DNA from: an uncultured Alphaproteobacteria bacterium
Lineage (GTDB): Bacteria; Pseudomonadota; Alphaproteobacteria; RF32; CAG-239
Length of the DNA: 64,000 nucleotides
Direction of reading: 5' to 3'
Assembly: GCA_934273635.1 (NCBI GenBank)
Contig: CAKQSV010000003.1
Location: 110,867 to 174,866 of the forward strand
Numbering within the stretch: position 1 is the stretch's first letter; every line of letters begins with the position of its first letter. Under the pieces are notes generated by a model, which ran no database searches, was not told the DNA's origin, and saw only the letters and a program-made list of their open reading frames with translations. The position numbers and the translations under genes are program-made. Below, piece after piece: positions 1-8,162 of this stretch.

Positions 1-387
1 TTCTAATTTTAATTTTCCTTCTGATGAAGCTAAAAAATAGTATAAGTATTCAGGCAAGAGATTATTTGATCTTTTAATCCAAGTCAAATTTCCATCTTTA
101 AAATAAAATCTTTCATTTTTTCTTACAACGTAAGGTATTCCTAAAGTGCCAACTGACGTAAGTAATATATCGCCTTCTTGAGGAACAGAGAACTTTTGCT
201 TTATTTCTTCATATTTTTCTTCTGTAATAAATAACTCCGTTGTTATATTATTACCTCTTTGTCTTTCTATAATTTCTTTTGAACGATAAAAAGGGATGCC
301 TGAAGCCACATAATCAGCCATAAAAATGCGTTTACTCGATGTAATTTCACAAATATCCCCTAACTTAACCTCTCTCCATTTTGTCAT
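1..387 (-). CDS. hsdS: Type I restriction-modification specificity subunit HsdS (partial, N-terminal part)
   Basis: An open frame runs from an ATG at 387 to the left edge of the window, giving 129 residues. It begins MTKWREVKLGDICEITSSKR and continues with a YRSKEII segment, EGDILLTSVGTLG, and a FKDGNLTWIK segment. These are hallmark blocks of the first target recognition domain of HsdS, which sets the DNA sequence recognised by the HsdM2S methylase and the restriction complex. The start overlaps the stop of the upstream 290-aa gene (ATGA), so it is translationally coupled. The C-terminal half lies outside the window. The family call is firm from the motif set; the DNA specificity cannot be read. 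Confidence 0.85.
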   Translation of the reverse strand, partial: MTKWREVKLGDICEITSSKRIFMADYVASGIPFYRSKEIIERQRGNNITTELFITEEKYEEIKQKFSVPQEGDILLTSVGTLGIPYVVRKNERFYFKDGNLTWIKRSNNLLPEYLYYFLASSEGKLKLE

Positions 388-1256
388 TTACCACCTCTAT
401 TTTTCTCTAGATTGCTAATATAAGCCATAACAGGTTGAGATACCCTTTCTTCTTTCATATCAAGTAACTCCATTAGATCTCCAACCTTACTTGCCAAATA
501 TTCTAACTCTGTCTTTATTTTACTATCATCAAATCTATTTGAGCGTAAACTTTCAAAAACAAGTACACCTTTTTCTTCTGCACCTTTTTTTATTGAAATA
601 GATGCATAATAACGGCTCTTCATGGAGAGATTTCTAACTTCCGAATGGCTTAATCCATATTGTTGCCGAAAATAATCCTCATATTCTTTGGGACTCTCTT
701 CAAACGAGGGAATATTGCCTCTTTCGACATACCATCCGTTACTATACCCTTTAGCCATGCATCCTTTTTTTGTATCATATTCCTTATTGCTTAGTTCTCG
801 AAAATTGGGATTATCTGAATACCTAGATAATCCAAAAAATTTTTTTGTTCCTGTAATATCTCTTAAACCAAATACTGTTACCCTATCTTGTTGAATATCC
901 TCTTTATCTAGTTCCATTTTTTTTGAAAATTCAACTAAGCTACTATATATACAGGATTGTACCAAATTTAGAACATGATCTATCCTGCTTTCAGATAATT
1001 TAAGTTTATTTTCTAGATTTTTAAAATCCATTTTTATGTATTTAATTCCTATATTATAAGCAACTATAAATAGCAAAAATAAATATAAAAATAAATATGT
1101 TTTTATATCCCATATATTCTTTACATCTGATATCCACCATTTTTTTTGATTTAGACTAAATATTATATATGGTTGAATTATTGTGTTTAAAATTGTTGAA
1201 ATATAAACATTATATTTTGCTAAAAAATCTTTTAAATTTACCAAGATAATTGTCAT
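384..1256 (-). CDS. Membrane-anchored protein with a GAF-like soluble domain, inside the hsd operon
   Basis: 290 residues. Two hydrophobic segments (about residues 18-35 and 51-74) precede a helical linker (about 76-110) and a soluble domain. The end of that domain, with RYYASISIKKG followed by KGVLVFES, looks like the final strands of a GAF or related sensor fold; this is a fold guess from pattern only. It lies between hsdM and hsdS, overlapping hsdS by four bases, which is unusual for a type I system. A signal-sensing or membrane-tethering role is possible, but no catalytic residues are recognisable. The base composition is clearly more AT-rich than the flanking housekeeping genes, as is the rest of this part of the operon. 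Confidence 0.7.
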   Translation of the reverse strand: MTIILVNLKDFLAKYNVYISTILNTIIQPYIIFSLNQKKWWISDVKNIWDIKTYLFLYLFLLFIVAYNIGIKYIKMDFKNLENKLKLSESRIDHVLNLVQSCIYSSLVEFSKKMELDKEDIQQDRVTVFGLRDITGTKKFFGLSRYSDNPNFRELSNKEYDTKKGCMAKGYSNGWYVERGNIPSFEESPKEYEDYFRQQYGLSHSEVRNLSMKSRYYASISIKKGAEEKGVLVFESLRSNRFDDSKIKTELEYLASKVGDLMELLDMKEERVSQPVMAYISNLEKNRGGK

Positions 1257-1259
1257 TGA

Positions 1260-1466
1260 TTACTCCTTTGTAACCAATTTAGCTTCTTTTATATCGCCAT
1301 TTTCACAAATAATGACTATTTTATCTATTATTTTTTCAATAGATTTACCGGATACATATTTTTCCAGTTTTTCTTTTACGTTGTAAAAAACTAACTGCAT
1401 AGCTTTACTTGGAAGAGCTTTTTCTATTTCACTTTCACCAAATTCATCCTCGTTTACTTTAACCAT
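1260..1466 (-). CDS. Small acidic protein of unknown function, hsd operon
   Basis: 68 residues, acidic N-terminus (VNEDEFGESEIEK), then a probable helix and a strand-turn-strand ending (IVIICENGDIKEAKLV). It starts 24 bases after the 124-aa gene and ends three bases before the 290-aa gene, so it belongs to the same transcript. I do not recognise a family. The small size and position suggest a partner or regulator of one of the neighbouring membrane proteins; that is inference only. Confidence 0.6.
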   Translation of the reverse strand: MVKVNEDEFGESEIEKALPSKAMQLVFYNVKEKLEKYVSGKSIEKIIDKIVIICENGDIKEAKLVTKE

Positions 1467-1490
1467 AAATTTAATTGTAATTTTTATCTC

Positions 1491-1865
1491 CTATTCATAT
1501 ACCACCTTTTGAGCTAGCAATATAAGTTTCTGTAATAAATCTTTTAGTTTTTTCCGATATTTGTCATTTTGTGGATTTAAGTCCCAAAGGCTTCTTGAAG
1601 GATGAAGTCCTGAAGTATATGGAGAAATGTAGGGGGGAATAAGATCAATGGGTGTGAGCGGTATGTTATAATCATATCCTTCTATTCCATATGCAAGGTA
1701 GTTAGGATTGTACGCTTCATCTACCATTTTTATGGTGGAATCTGCATATTTTTTAAAGGCATCATATAGATCTTTATCCAAATTTTCATTTGCTAACAAA
1801 TCTATCCCTTTACTGAGGACTTCAAGTAATTCTTTTAATGCTTTTTGTGTGCTATTATCAAACAT
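1491..1865 (-). CDS. Unknown 124-aa protein, hsd operon
   Basis: An N-terminal helical part (KALKELLEVLSKGIDLL) and a C-terminal amphipathic helix (KLKDLLQKLILLAQKVV) flank a middle section rich in Pro, Tyr and Ile (about residues 65-95). That section reads like an extended, conserved binding segment rather than low complexity. The start codon overlaps the stop of the 87-aa gene by one base (TAATG), indicating translational coupling. No family is recognised. Occurrence inside a restriction operon suggests a defence-linked role, but the sequence itself does not prove it. Confidence 0.65.
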   Translation of the reverse strand: MFDNSTQKALKELLEVLSKGIDLLANENLDKDLYDAFKKYADSTIKMVDEAYNPNYLAYGIEGYDYNIPLTPIDLIPPYISPYTSGLHPSRSLWDLNPQNDKYRKKLKDLLQKLILLAQKVVYE

Positions 1866-2128
1866 TACTTATCCCCCTTTTCTGCTTTTGGTTCTTCTTG
1901 TTTAGCTTTTTCTTCCGTCTTTTGGGCAAGCAACTTATCAAAATTGCTTTTATTTTCTTTCTGTTCTTCAACAGTTTCCGGATTTAACTCAGCCCCAAGT
2001 GGTAATTTGGTAATTCTCGCGAGCATTTTTCTTATATCTTTTCTGTAATATATAATACATCCGCCGACCAAAATTGGCCAAGCCAAGTGTTCACATAATC
2101 CTAGGATGAAAATTTGCCACGGATGCAT
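1865..2128 (-). CDS. Small single-pass membrane protein, hsd operon
   Basis: 87 residues with one hydrophobic segment (about residues 6-27, ending at YYRKD) followed by a basic stretch and a long Lys/Glu-rich tail. The positive-inside pattern puts the charged tail in the cytoplasm. It overlaps hsdM by one base at its start (TAATG) and the next gene by one base at its end, so hsdM and the two following ORFs are translationally coupled. Family unknown. With the two-helix 290-aa protein it gives this restriction operon two membrane proteins. Confidence 0.65.
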   Translation of the reverse strand: MHPWQIFILGLCEHLAWPILVGGCIIYYRKDIRKMLARITKLPLGAELNPETVEEQKENKSNFDKLLAQKTEEKAKQEEPKAEKGDK

Positions 2129-3639
2129 TACTTTATCTCCCAGCCAATCGCTTTCAGTTTTTCGCGGATTTCGTTTTGGAGAGTGTCAGATTGTTTAAAC
2201 ATTTCAGAAAGTTCTCCGGTCAGACGTTTCATTTTATTTTCAAAAGGTTCGCCGTCATCTTTCTGATCTTCAATACCGACATAGCGACCTGGGGTCAAAA
2301 TATAATCCTGTGCCGCAATTTCCGCTGTTGTGGCAACGGCACAGAAACCTTTGATATTCTCTAATGTGCCATTTTGAAATGCCGTAAATGTATCCGCCAG
2401 TTTTTTAATGTCTTCATCGGTAAAGTCGCGGTGCTTGCGGTCAACCATATAGCCCATTTTGCGCGCATCAATAAATACGGTGCGTCCTTTTTGTTGCTTA
2501 TTCTTACTGATAAACCACAGGGTTACCGGAATTGTAACGCTATAAAACAGTTGCGGAGGCAAAGCGATAATACCTTCTACCAAGTCATCTTCAATAATTC
2601 GTTTTCTGATTTCACCTTCACCACTGGTTTGCGTTGAAAGTGCACCATTTGCCAATACCAAACCTATTTTACCATTTGGTGCAAGGTGATGTATCATGTG
2701 CTGAATCCACGCATAGTTGGCGTTTCCTGCCGGTGGGATACCATATTTCCAACGCACATCATCTTGTAACTTATCTTGTCCCCAATTAGAAAGGTTAAAT
2801 GGTGGATTAGCCATAATAAAATCAAATTTTTCATGCGGGTGCTGGTCATTAAAAAATGTATCCGCCTGATATGGTCCAAAATCAGCATCAATACCGCGAA
2901 TTGCCATATTCATCTTAGCCATTTTCCACGTATCCGCGTTCGCTTCTTGTCCATAAACAGAAATATGGTCTCGGTTGCCGCCGTGCGCCTGCAAAAATTT
3001 GACAGACTGCACAAACATACCGCCGGAACCACAGCAAGGATCATAAACACGGCAATTATCAAACGGTTTCAAAACCTCAACAATGGTTTTTACAATGCTT
3101 GACGGGGTATAAAATTCTCCACCTTTAGTCCCCTCATACGCCGCAAACTTGGCAATGCAATATTCATAGGTGCGACCAAGCAAGTCTTTATCTTCATCTG
3201 TTTCAGACATATCAATATTGTTGGTAAACAAGTCTACAACATTGCCCAAAACTCTTTTATCCAAAGCCTGATTAGCATAATTTTTAGGCAAAACATCTTT
3301 CAGAGATTTATTTTCCGCTTCAATGGCTCGCATGGCGTCATCAATAATAATGCCAATTTCCGGAGTGTGTGCCGCTTCAGCAATTTTGCTCCAACGGGCG
3401 GCTTCCGGAACATAAAATATACCGTCCATAATGTAGGCATCTTTCTCATCCTCAAAACCATCGCCCTCTGCAACAAGCTGTTTATAGCGTTTTTCAAAGG
3501 CTGCAGAAATATAACGCAAAAAGATAAGCCCAATAATTACTTTTCGGTAATCTGCCGCCGGAATATGTCCCCAAAGTTCACAAGCAGCATCCCAAATTTG
3601 CTTTTCAAAACCTAAATTTGCATTATTTTTACCAGCCAT
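2128..3639 (-). CDS. hsdM: Type I restriction-modification methyltransferase subunit HsdM
   Basis: 503 residues, full length for the family. The N-terminal HsdM helical domain (about 8-150) is followed by an N6-adenine methyltransferase domain with GEFYTP (174-179), the S-adenosylmethionine motif DPCCGSGG (200-207) and the catalytic NPPF (278-281). It methylates adenine in the HsdS-defined site, protecting host DNA. It is the first gene of the operon and has a good promoter upstream (3696-3724) and a Shine-Dalgarno-like GAGG before the ATG. Unusually, hsdS does not follow directly: four small ORFs intervene. hsdR is not in the window and may lie to the left. Confidence 0.96.
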   Translation of the reverse strand: MAGKNNANLGFEKQIWDAACELWGHIPAADYRKVIIGLIFLRYISAAFEKRYKQLVAEGDGFEDEKDAYIMDGIFYVPEAARWSKIAEAAHTPEIGIIIDDAMRAIEAENKSLKDVLPKNYANQALDKRVLGNVVDLFTNNIDMSETDEDKDLLGRTYEYCIAKFAAYEGTKGGEFYTPSSIVKTIVEVLKPFDNCRVYDPCCGSGGMFVQSVKFLQAHGGNRDHISVYGQEANADTWKMAKMNMAIRGIDADFGPYQADTFFNDQHPHEKFDFIMANPPFNLSNWGQDKLQDDVRWKYGIPPAGNANYAWIQHMIHHLAPNGKIGLVLANGALSTQTSGEGEIRKRIIEDDLVEGIIALPPQLFYSVTIPVTLWFISKNKQQKGRTVFIDARKMGYMVDRKHRDFTDEDIKKLADTFTAFQNGTLENIKGFCAVATTAEIAAQDYILTPGRYVGIEDQKDDGEPFENKMKRLTGELSEMFKQSDTLQNEIREKLKAIGWEIK

Positions 3640-3695
3640 TTTAGCCCTCTTATTATTGTAACCCTTATAAACTTACGAATAAACGTGTTGGTTGT

Positions 3696-3724
3696 ATAGT
3701 ATTCGGTGTGGTGTTAAAAGTCAA
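3696..3724 (-). promoter_or_regulatory. Sigma70-type promoter of the hsd operon
   Basis: On the minus strand TTGACT and TACTAT are separated by 17 bp, about 60 bp upstream of hsdM. Both hexamers are close to consensus. It is the only obvious promoter before hsdM. Confidence 0.6.
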
Positions 3725-3775
3725 AATAAATATAAATATTTAATCCGGAAACCAGCGTAAAAATTATTAAAAAAA

Positions 3776-4047
3776 TCTTGTGGTCAAACTTGCTTCCCGC
3801 AAGTTCGAGCTGTCTATATTTCACCAACAAAAAACCACCCGCAAGGGGTGGCTTTTTGTTGGTGGATCCTGCTGCGATTGGCTTCGCTTTGCTCCGCCGA
3901 CACTGCGTTCATTGGCTTTAGCCAACCGGCGTTCTCCCGAACGCCTTTCTCTTGTGGTCAAACTTGCTTCCCGCAAGTTCGAGCTGTCTATATTTCACCA
4001 ACAAAAAAACCACCCGCAAGGGGTGGCTTTTTGTTGGTGGATCCTGC
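3776..4047. repeat. Direct repeat of a tRNA 3' end plus terminator (two copies)
   Basis: Two copies of about 97 bp, 3776-3872 and 3950-4047, differ only in the length of one A-run. Each contains the last 13 bases of the tRNA including CCA, its hairpin terminator, and a small palindrome (AACTTGC/GCAAGTT). The right copy is the real tRNA end; the left copy is an orphan 3' end. The 77-bp spacer between them contains no gene. This could be a tandem duplication or the scar of an element that used the tRNA 3' end as attachment site. Confidence 0.85.
4003..4026 (-). terminator. Intrinsic terminator after the tRNA
   Basis: Hairpin CCACCC/GGGTGG with a short loop, followed on the minus strand by a run of seven T. 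It sits nine bases past the encoded CCA. An identical hairpin exists in the duplicated copy near 3830-3856. Confidence 0.8.
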
Positions 4048-4111
4048 AAGACTCGAACTTGCGACCAGACCGTTATGAGCGGCCTGCTCTAACCAACTGA
4101 GCTAAGGATCC
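4035..4111 (-). tRNA. tRNA with anticodon CAU (tRNA-Ile2 or elongator tRNA-Met)
   Basis: A complete 77-base cloverleaf with encoded CCA. Acceptor stem GGATCCT/AGGATCC, D-arm GCTC/GAGC, anticodon stem GGCCG/CGGTC with loop CTCATAA, T-arm GCAAG/CTTGC with TTCGAGT loop. The anticodon is CAU. The body (TTAGCTCAG, GGTTAGAGCAGGC, TGGTCGC) resembles tRNA-Ile2, whose C34 is modified to lysidine by TilS to read AUA, more than elongator Met. The identity call is uncertain without alignment. A terminator follows directly. Confidence 0.93.
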
Positions 4112-4253
4112 GTCCGTATCATTTATAACAGCTGAAAAGTAATTTATTATCCCGTCGCTGTCAAGACTTTTTATTATCTGATAACACGGTTATTAGTTTT
4201 TCTTTAATCTAAATGTGTTTTATTGTCCTCATTACATCAATGAGGTTTTTGCC

Positions 4254-5027
4254 ATGACTTTACCCTATTCCACACTGACTTTTGCCGAGAAATTTGTTTG
4301 TCAATACGAGCATATTAAAGTTCCCGCCGCCCCGTTGAGTATTTTATATATTCACGGATTATCATCCAACCCATGGGGTAAAAAACCTGAATCGGTCAAA
4401 GCTCTGGCTCAACAACTCGGACTCAATTTTTTCCGTTTTGAACTGGCCGGACACGGTATAGACAGCCATAATTATGACGACACCTGTCTTGATGTGTGGA
4501 AACATCAGATTTTAGATATTATAGAACATCAAATTCGCGGAGATGTTATTTTGGTCGGGCACTGTATCGGCGGTTGGGCGGCCTTGCTAGCGGTCATTGA
4601 TTGCCCTGACAAAATCAAAGGGTTGGTCTGTTCTTCAACTTCTCCGAATCTGTACAAATTACTGATGAGTCAAGCCACGCCGGCGCAAAAGCAAGAACTT
4701 GACACCAATGGTAAAATCACCGTCGGTATCGAGCGGATGTCGTTTACTTTCACCCAAAAATTTATGGACTGCGCTGCCGCCAACGCCTTGACCGAAAGAG
4801 AGGTCATTCCTGTCACCTGCCCCGTACATTTGCTACAAGGTATGCAAGACACATTTATCGACTGGCGCATTGTTTTGAAGTTAGCCGCCAAACTCGCGAC
4901 CTCTGACGTGACCACCAAATTGTTGAAAAGCACCAATCACCATATTCAAAAACCGGCTGACTTGCAAGAAATCAACCGGTCGGTCACAGAAATTGTCAGG
5001 ACTGTTTTTCCTCAACTCGTTTTTTGA
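4254..5027 (+). CDS. Alpha/beta hydrolase with a cysteine at the nucleophile position
   Basis: 257 residues from the ATG at 4254, chosen because GAGG lies eight bases upstream; an in-frame ATG at 4215 lacks such a site. The fold is clear: YIHGLSS (oxyanion loop, about 32-38), RFELAGHG, the nucleophile elbow VGHCIGGWAAL (101-111), an acid at Asp199 in LLQGMQDTF, and His229/230 near the end. The elbow has Cys104 where most hydrolases have Ser, as in dienelactone hydrolase-like enzymes. Substrate is unknown. The 3' end overlaps the convergent small gene at 4996 by 32 bp. No signal peptide, so cytoplasmic. Confidence 0.85.
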   Translation: MTLPYSTLTFAEKFVCQYEHIKVPAAPLSILYIHGLSSNPWGKKPESVKALAQQLGLNFFRFELAGHGIDSHNYDDTCLDVWKHQILDIIEHQIRGDVILVGHCIGGWAALLAVIDCPDKIKGLVCSSTSPNLYKLLMSQATPAQKQELDTNGKITVGIERMSFTFTQKFMDCAAANALTEREVIPVTCPVHLLQGMQDTFIDWRIVLKLAAKLATSDVTTKLLKSTNHHIQKPADLQEINRSVTEIVRTVFPQLVF

Positions 5028-5184
5028 GAATATAACTGAGTTTTTGCAACGCCTGATACTGCATTTGCTGTTCTGTCAAACCGCGCGGCACGACGACCAC
5101 CGCCTCGGTTTGGGTCTCAGGCTCAATCGCGCAAACCTTCATATAAGCCCCTTGCGCCACATATTCAAAATAAACCTCTGACAT
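4996..5184 (-). CDS. Small conserved protein, DUF6898-like
   Basis: 62 residues, starting MSEVYFEYVAQGAYMKVCAI and containing EPETQTEAVVVVPRG followed by a helix with LQKLSYILKKR. This resembles short alphaproteobacterial proteins filed as DUF6898 (recalled from memory, not searched). It begins seven bases after the parC stop, so it is probably the last gene of the kdsA-recO-parC transcript. Function unknown. Its end overlaps the convergent hydrolase gene. Confidence 0.7.
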   Translation of the reverse strand: MSEVYFEYVAQGAYMKVCAIEPETQTEAVVVVPRGLTEQQMQYQALQKLSYILKKRVEEKQS

Positions 5185-5191
5185 TAGCCAC

Positions 5192-7420
5192 TTATTTGAA
5201 AAATTTGTTGGTTTTCAAAAAGCCAAACGGCACCAGCTTGCCGACTTGTCCGCGATGCCCAAGCCATGTCAGCAATTCGGTCTCGGTTTTGGTGCTGCTG
5301 TTCTTGTCAAACACAAACCCCTCTTCTTTTTTGAAAATTTGCATATCAGACAAGCCGCCGTCTTTATATTTTTGCAAAGCCACACCACGACCACGCGCCA
5401 TAGTCGGAATTTCTTCAATCGGGAAAATCAACAACTTACGGTTTTCGCCAACTATCGCCATCATATCGCCGGTAATTTTTTGACAGAACATTGCCGTTTC
5501 GCCATCCGCCAAATTCATAATCTTGCGACCATTGCGGGTTTGCGCCATCAGGTGATTTTCATCAACGACAAAACCATGTCCGGAGGTGGAGGCAATCACA
5601 TAGTTTGCCTTAGGCTCAAACGCAAACATGGCGCAAATATTGTCATTGTTGCCCAAATCAATCATCAAACGCAACGGCTGACCAAAACCGCGACCGCTCG
5701 GAATATCACACGCCGAAAGGTTGAAAAACTTGCCGGAGGTGTCAAACAACACGATTTTATCGGTTGTCTGCGCGTGAATTGCCAGTTGCAAAGCGTCATC
5801 GTCCTTAAACTTGAACTCGTCGCTCAAAGACACATGCCCTTTCATACAACGTATCCAGCCCTTTTGCGACAAGATAACCGTTATCGGCTCTTTCTCAACG
5901 CAAATTTCCAACGGCACTTCCACATCTTCGGAGATTTCCGCAAACTCGGTGCGACGGCGACCCAGAGCCGTTTTTTTGCCGAACTTTTCTTTAATCTGGC
6001 GAATTTCATCCGAGACCGCCGCCCAACGTTTGCCCTCATCGGACAACAAAGCCTCGAGCTGCTCTTTTTCTGCCTCAAGGTCGGCATATTCTTGACGAAT
6101 TTCAGCCTCTTCCAACTTGCGCAGGCTACGCAGTTTCATATTCAAAATCGCTTCCGCCTGATTCTCAGTCAGACTAAACTTGGCCATCATACAGGCTTTA
6201 GCGTCATCTTCTTCGCGGATAATACGAATAATCTCATCCAAATTCAGGTAAGCAATCAAATATCCCGATAAAATCTCAAGCCGCGCGTTAATTTTATCAA
6301 GTCTAAACTGAACACGGCGCAGCAACACGTTGATTCGGTGTATTAAAAATTCGTGTAAAACTTCTTTAATCGCCATCACTCTGGGCACGCCGTCAGAGTC
6401 AAGAACGTTCATATTCATACTGAACCGAACTTCCAACTCCGTCTGCTTAAACAAATGTTCCATAAGCAGGTTTGCGTCAACCGCGCGGTTTTTGGGTTCT
6501 AAGACAATACGAACATCTTGCGCCGACTCATCACGCACATCGCTCAGCATCGGCACTTTTTTGTCGTTCAGCAAGGTTGCGATACGCTCTATCAGCTTGG
6601 ATTTCACCACCTGATACGGAATTTCCTTCACCACAATCTGATATTGTCCGTGACCTAAATCTTCAGTCTCCCACTTGGCGCGAATACGAAAATAGCCCTT
6701 GCCTTGAATATAGTTGTTCAAGATAGTGCTGAAATTATCAACAATCACACCACCGGTCGGAAAATCCGGTCCTTTTAAACGACGCACCAACGGCTCGTTC
6801 TCGCAATCGGGCTTTTCAATCAAATAAAGCAGCGCGTCGCAAACTTCGCTCAAATTATGCGGCGGAATATTGGTCGCCATACCGACGGCAATACCTGTTG
6901 AGCCATTGCACAACAGGTTCGGCACCAGTGACGGCATAACCACCGGCTCGGACTCTTCGCCGTCATAAGTATCCATAAAATCAACGGCGTTTTCGTTTAA
7001 GCCCTCCATCATCGCAATGGCAAACTCGGTCAACCGTGCTTCGGTGTAACGCATGGCGGCGGCACCGTCACCATCGATATTACCAAAGTTGCCCTGCCCG
7101 TCCACCAATGGATAACGCACTGAAAAATCCTGTGCCAAACGCACCATTGCGCCATAAACGGCACTATCGCCGTGCGGGTGATATTTACCGATAACATCGC
7201 CGACCACGCGCGCGCATTTCTTAAAACTTGACTTTGGGTCAAGGTGCAGTTGGCGCATGGCGTAAAGCAACCGGCGGTGCACAGGCTTTAGTCCGTCGCG
7301 AACATCGGGCAACGAACGAGCCACGATGGTTGACATTGCATAAGACAAATAGCGGCTGCTCAGCTCTTCAGCCATACGGACATCTCTGATTTTTTCGGCG
7401 ACGGCGGTATTTTCGGTCAT
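5192..7420 (-). CDS. parC: DNA topoisomerase IV subunit A
   Basis: 742 residues. It carries the breakage-reunion domain (about 25-460) with SLPDVRDGLKPVHRRLLYAM, KYHPHGDSAVYG (80-90) and the catalytic tyrosine Tyr125 in AAAMRYTEARL, followed by a coiled tower and a C-terminal beta-pinwheel. The length and absence of a full GyrA box favour ParC over GyrA. With ParE it decatenates daughter chromosomes. The residue matching E. coli ParC Glu84 is Gly90. It lies 22 bp after recO in a kdsA-recO-parC operon. Confidence 0.93.
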   Translation of the reverse strand: MTENTAVAEKIRDVRMAEELSSRYLSYAMSTIVARSLPDVRDGLKPVHRRLLYAMRQLHLDPKSSFKKCARVVGDVIGKYHPHGDSAVYGAMVRLAQDFSVRYPLVDGQGNFGNIDGDGAAAMRYTEARLTEFAIAMMEGLNENAVDFMDTYDGEESEPVVMPSLVPNLLCNGSTGIAVGMATNIPPHNLSEVCDALLYLIEKPDCENEPLVRRLKGPDFPTGGVIVDNFSTILNNYIQGKGYFRIRAKWETEDLGHGQYQIVVKEIPYQVVKSKLIERIATLLNDKKVPMLSDVRDESAQDVRIVLEPKNRAVDANLLMEHLFKQTELEVRFSMNMNVLDSDGVPRVMAIKEVLHEFLIHRINVLLRRVQFRLDKINARLEILSGYLIAYLNLDEIIRIIREEDDAKACMMAKFSLTENQAEAILNMKLRSLRKLEEAEIRQEYADLEAEKEQLEALLSDEGKRWAAVSDEIRQIKEKFGKKTALGRRRTEFAEISEDVEVPLEICVEKEPITVILSQKGWIRCMKGHVSLSDEFKFKDDDALQLAIHAQTTDKIVLFDTSGKFFNLSACDIPSGRGFGQPLRLMIDLGNNDNICAMFAFEPKANYVIASTSGHGFVVDENHLMAQTRNGRKIMNLADGETAMFCQKITGDMMAIVGENRKLLIFPIEEIPTMARGRGVALQKYKDGGLSDMQIFKKEEGFVFDKNSSTKTETELLTWLGHRGQVGKLVPFGFLKTNKFFK

Positions 7421-7442
7421 TATAAATTGTATCCTAAAAAAG

Positions 7443-8162
7443 CTAATCTAAATTCAAATTTTCAAGCAAATTAGCACGGTTGGACGGGAATTTCAAGTAA
7501 TGTGTTCTAAAAAAGTTTTTATGGAGGAAAAACTCTGTCATCCGCAACAGATTTTTCATCTCTTTGGCTTTGGGGTGATGATTATTGTCTAAAATAAACT
7601 GCGGATAAGCATATAACCGATTGCGATACGGCAAGCCGATTTCTTCACAAACGGCCTTACCGGTGCGCGGCGATACATATTTGAGGTTTTCATAACTGCC
7701 GGTCACCGAGCATTTTTCCAAATCAAGCGCAATACCCAAAAACGACATCAAGTAAAACTCAAAAAAGCAATAATTAGCAAGCCAGTTCACCTCGTTGATG
7801 CAGCTAAAAAAATCTTCAACATAAGTAAACAGCTTTTCAATCGGTTGAGCCTCGGGCATTGCCTCGTTGCACAAGGCGCAAAACGCCGACAGCGCCGACA
7901 GTTTGGCTGAATCTTGCATAAAACACGCCGCTCCGGCCAATGCCAGCTCTACCTGAAAGCTCCACATATTTTCTTCAACGCGGGTATAAGCCTCCACCGT
8001 CACGCGATTGCCGATTTGATAAATTCCCAAATTTTTTTTGGTTAGGCAGTTTTTAACATAACCCACCATTTTACCGTGCTCTTTGGTGAGCACGGTAAGA
8101 ATAAGCGACTTTTCGCCATGGCGGCGGAGATTGATGATATACCCTTCGTCACTAATAATCAT
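7443..8162 (-). CDS. recO: DNA repair protein RecO
   Basis: 239 residues. The N-terminal OB-fold opens with IISDEGYIINLRRHGEKSLILTVLT and continues with HGKMVGYVKN, both typical of RecO; the rest is the helical domain. RecO loads RecA on SSB-coated single-stranded DNA with RecR in gap repair. The start lies inside the end of kdsA (11-bp overlap), consistent with translational coupling. No zinc-binding cysteine set is evident. Confidence 0.92.
   Translation of the reverse strand: MIISDEGYIINLRRHGEKSLILTVLTKEHGKMVGYVKNCLTKKNLGIYQIGNRVTVEAYTRVEENMWSFQVELALAGAACFMQDSAKLSALSAFCALCNEAMPEAQPIEKLFTYVEDFFSCINEVNWLANYCFFEFYLMSFLGIALDLEKCSVTGSYENLKYVSPRTGKAVCEEIGLPYRNRLYAYPQFILDNNHHPKAKEMKNLLRMTEFFLHKNFFRTHYLKFPSNRANLLENLNLD

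Noticed and set aside
3780..4100. Plus-strand open frames over the tRNA region
   Set aside because: They consist of the duplicated tRNA end, terminator and spacer; the repeat explains their similarity to one another.
5246..6271. Long plus-strand open frame (341 codons) opposite parC
   Set aside because: It is antisense to a conserved parC with intact motifs, has no ribosome site or family features, and its residues mirror parC codon bias.
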